Shown piece by piece: positions 12,357 to 12,987 of a DNA stretch of 12,987 bases (position 1 is the stretch's first letter; the number at the start of each line of letters is the position of its first letter). The DNA lies in the NCBI GenBank assembly GCA_945885645.1, contig CAMCYV010000027.1:1-12987 (forward strand). The letters are read 5' to 3'. A program made the position numbers and the translations under genes. Source of the stretch: Bifidobacterium breve. GTDB lineage: Bacteria > Actinomycetota > Actinomycetes > S36-B12. The notes below the pieces were generated by a model, which worked only from the letters and a program-made list of their open reading frames with translations, was not told where the DNA came from and ran no database searches.

Positions 12357-12987
12357 TTATTTCTCCCATGAAATAGGAAACCGCGTGTTCCACTCGATTG
12401 CGCAAGTCTGTCAGGTCAGATCCGCAAGCGGTCACGTGTCCCACTTTGCGGTCAGGTTTCACCACTTTTCCGTACAGATGAGTGTGGAGTTCCTGATCGC
12501 GAGCGAAAACATGGCGGTAAGCGCTGTAAAGGTTAGGAACATCACCGCCCAAGATATTTCCCATCACTGACCAGGTTGCGGTCGCGCGCGGCGAGCCAAG
12601 AGGTAAGTCAAGAATTGCACGTAAATGATTTTCAAACTGGCTTGTGGTTGCACCCTCAATGGTCCAGTGGCCAGAGTTGTGCGCACGCATTGCGAGTTCG
12701 TTGACCACTACCCCGTCACCGGTGTCAAATAATTCAACAGCGAGCATTCCAACAACATTAAGCTCTCGCGCAATTCTCAAAGCAATTTCTTGAGCCGCGA
12801 CTGCAACCTTTGGGTCTAGATCTGGGGCAGGGGAAATCACTTCAGCGCAGATTCCATTGCGCTGAGTTGTCTGCACTACCGGGTAGGCGACGCACTGATC
12901 ACTTGGCGAGCGGGCCACCTGGGCTGCCAGCTCTCGCGAGAAATTCACTTTTTCCTCGGCCAGCCAATGGGATCCGGGTGGGAGTTC
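12349..12987 (-). CDS. purK: N5-carboxyaminoimidazole ribonucleotide synthase, C-terminal part (5' end beyond window)
   Basis: About 212 residues are visible; the frame is open to the right edge, so the N-terminal domain and start lie outside. PurK is an ATP-grasp enzyme that makes N5-CAIR from AIR, bicarbonate and ATP for PurE. The visible part begins with HWLAEEKVNFSRELAAQVAR, matching the central ATP-grasp region with the usual VE..V.F..E pattern. ELNVVGMLAVELFDTGDG follows, and then the diagnostic NELAMRAHNSGHWT, where the Asn-Glu pair binds magnesium and HNSGHWT is nearly invariant in PurK. The tail with LYGKVVKPDRKVGHVTACG matches the small C-terminal domain. It is followed by purE with an 8-bp overlap. 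Housekeeping gene with no sign of transfer or damage. Confidence 0.95.
   Translation of the reverse strand, partial: ELPPGSHWLAEEKVNFSRELAAQVARSPSDQCVAYPVVQTTQRNGICAEVISPAPDLDPKVAVAAQEIALRIARELNVVGMLAVELFDTGDGVVVNELAMRAHNSGHWTIEGATTSQFENHLRAILDLPLGSPRATATWSVMGNILGGDVPNLYSAYRHVFARDQELHTHLYGKVVKPDRKVGHVTACGSDLTDLRNRVEHAVSYFMGEINE

Overview
This window looks like part of an actinobacterial (Actinomycetota) chromosome of moderate GC, perhaps a small-genome aquatic lineage. That placement is inferred. It rests on frequent GTG/TTG starts, start codons that sit directly downstream of TAnnnT-type -10 boxes (leaderless style), gene overlaps of 1-8 bp, and protein families typical of that phylum. No RNA gene, insertion sequence or CRISPR array was seen.

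Left part (1-3509): a surface-glycopolymer module. Transcribed leftward from about 2.5 kb are a TagG/Wzm-type ABC-2 permease, a TagH/Wzt-type ATPase homologue whose ATP-binding motifs are heavily degenerate, a possible 55-residue membrane peptide, and a CDP-alcohol phosphotransferase that runs off the left edge. Reading rightward across a 337-bp divergent region is a LicC-like cytidylyl/nucleotidyltransferase. Together the last two could make a CDP-activated polyol (or similar alcohol) and attach it to a glycan, which the permease would export.

Middle part (3519-10097): a tightly packed leftward operon of five predicted glycosyltransferases with mostly overlapping ends. In transcription order they are a GT2 enzyme with a long unassigned N-terminus, an ExoA-like membrane GT2, a CgeB-like GT-B protein, a large GT2 with a C-terminal remnant resembling a TagF-type glycerophosphotransferase, and a GT4 enzyme. 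They probably build the repeat unit or decorate the polymer. The TagF-like remnant and the TagGH-type exporter both point to a teichoic-acid-like, phosphodiester-containing glycopolymer, but the chemistry is not determined by the sequence.

Right part (10112-12987): UDP-glucose 6-dehydrogenase (ugd), which would supply UDP-glucuronate to the glycosyltransferases, and a small CoA-binding-domain protein, both rightward. Converging on them are the housekeeping purine genes purK (cut by the right edge) and purE. The stop codons of the CoA-binding gene and purE share one CTAG.

The most unusual items are the catalytically degenerate exporter ATPase, the Asp-to-His change at the last position of the CDP-alcohol phosphotransferase motif, and the vestigial TagF-like domain fused to a GT2 enzyme.
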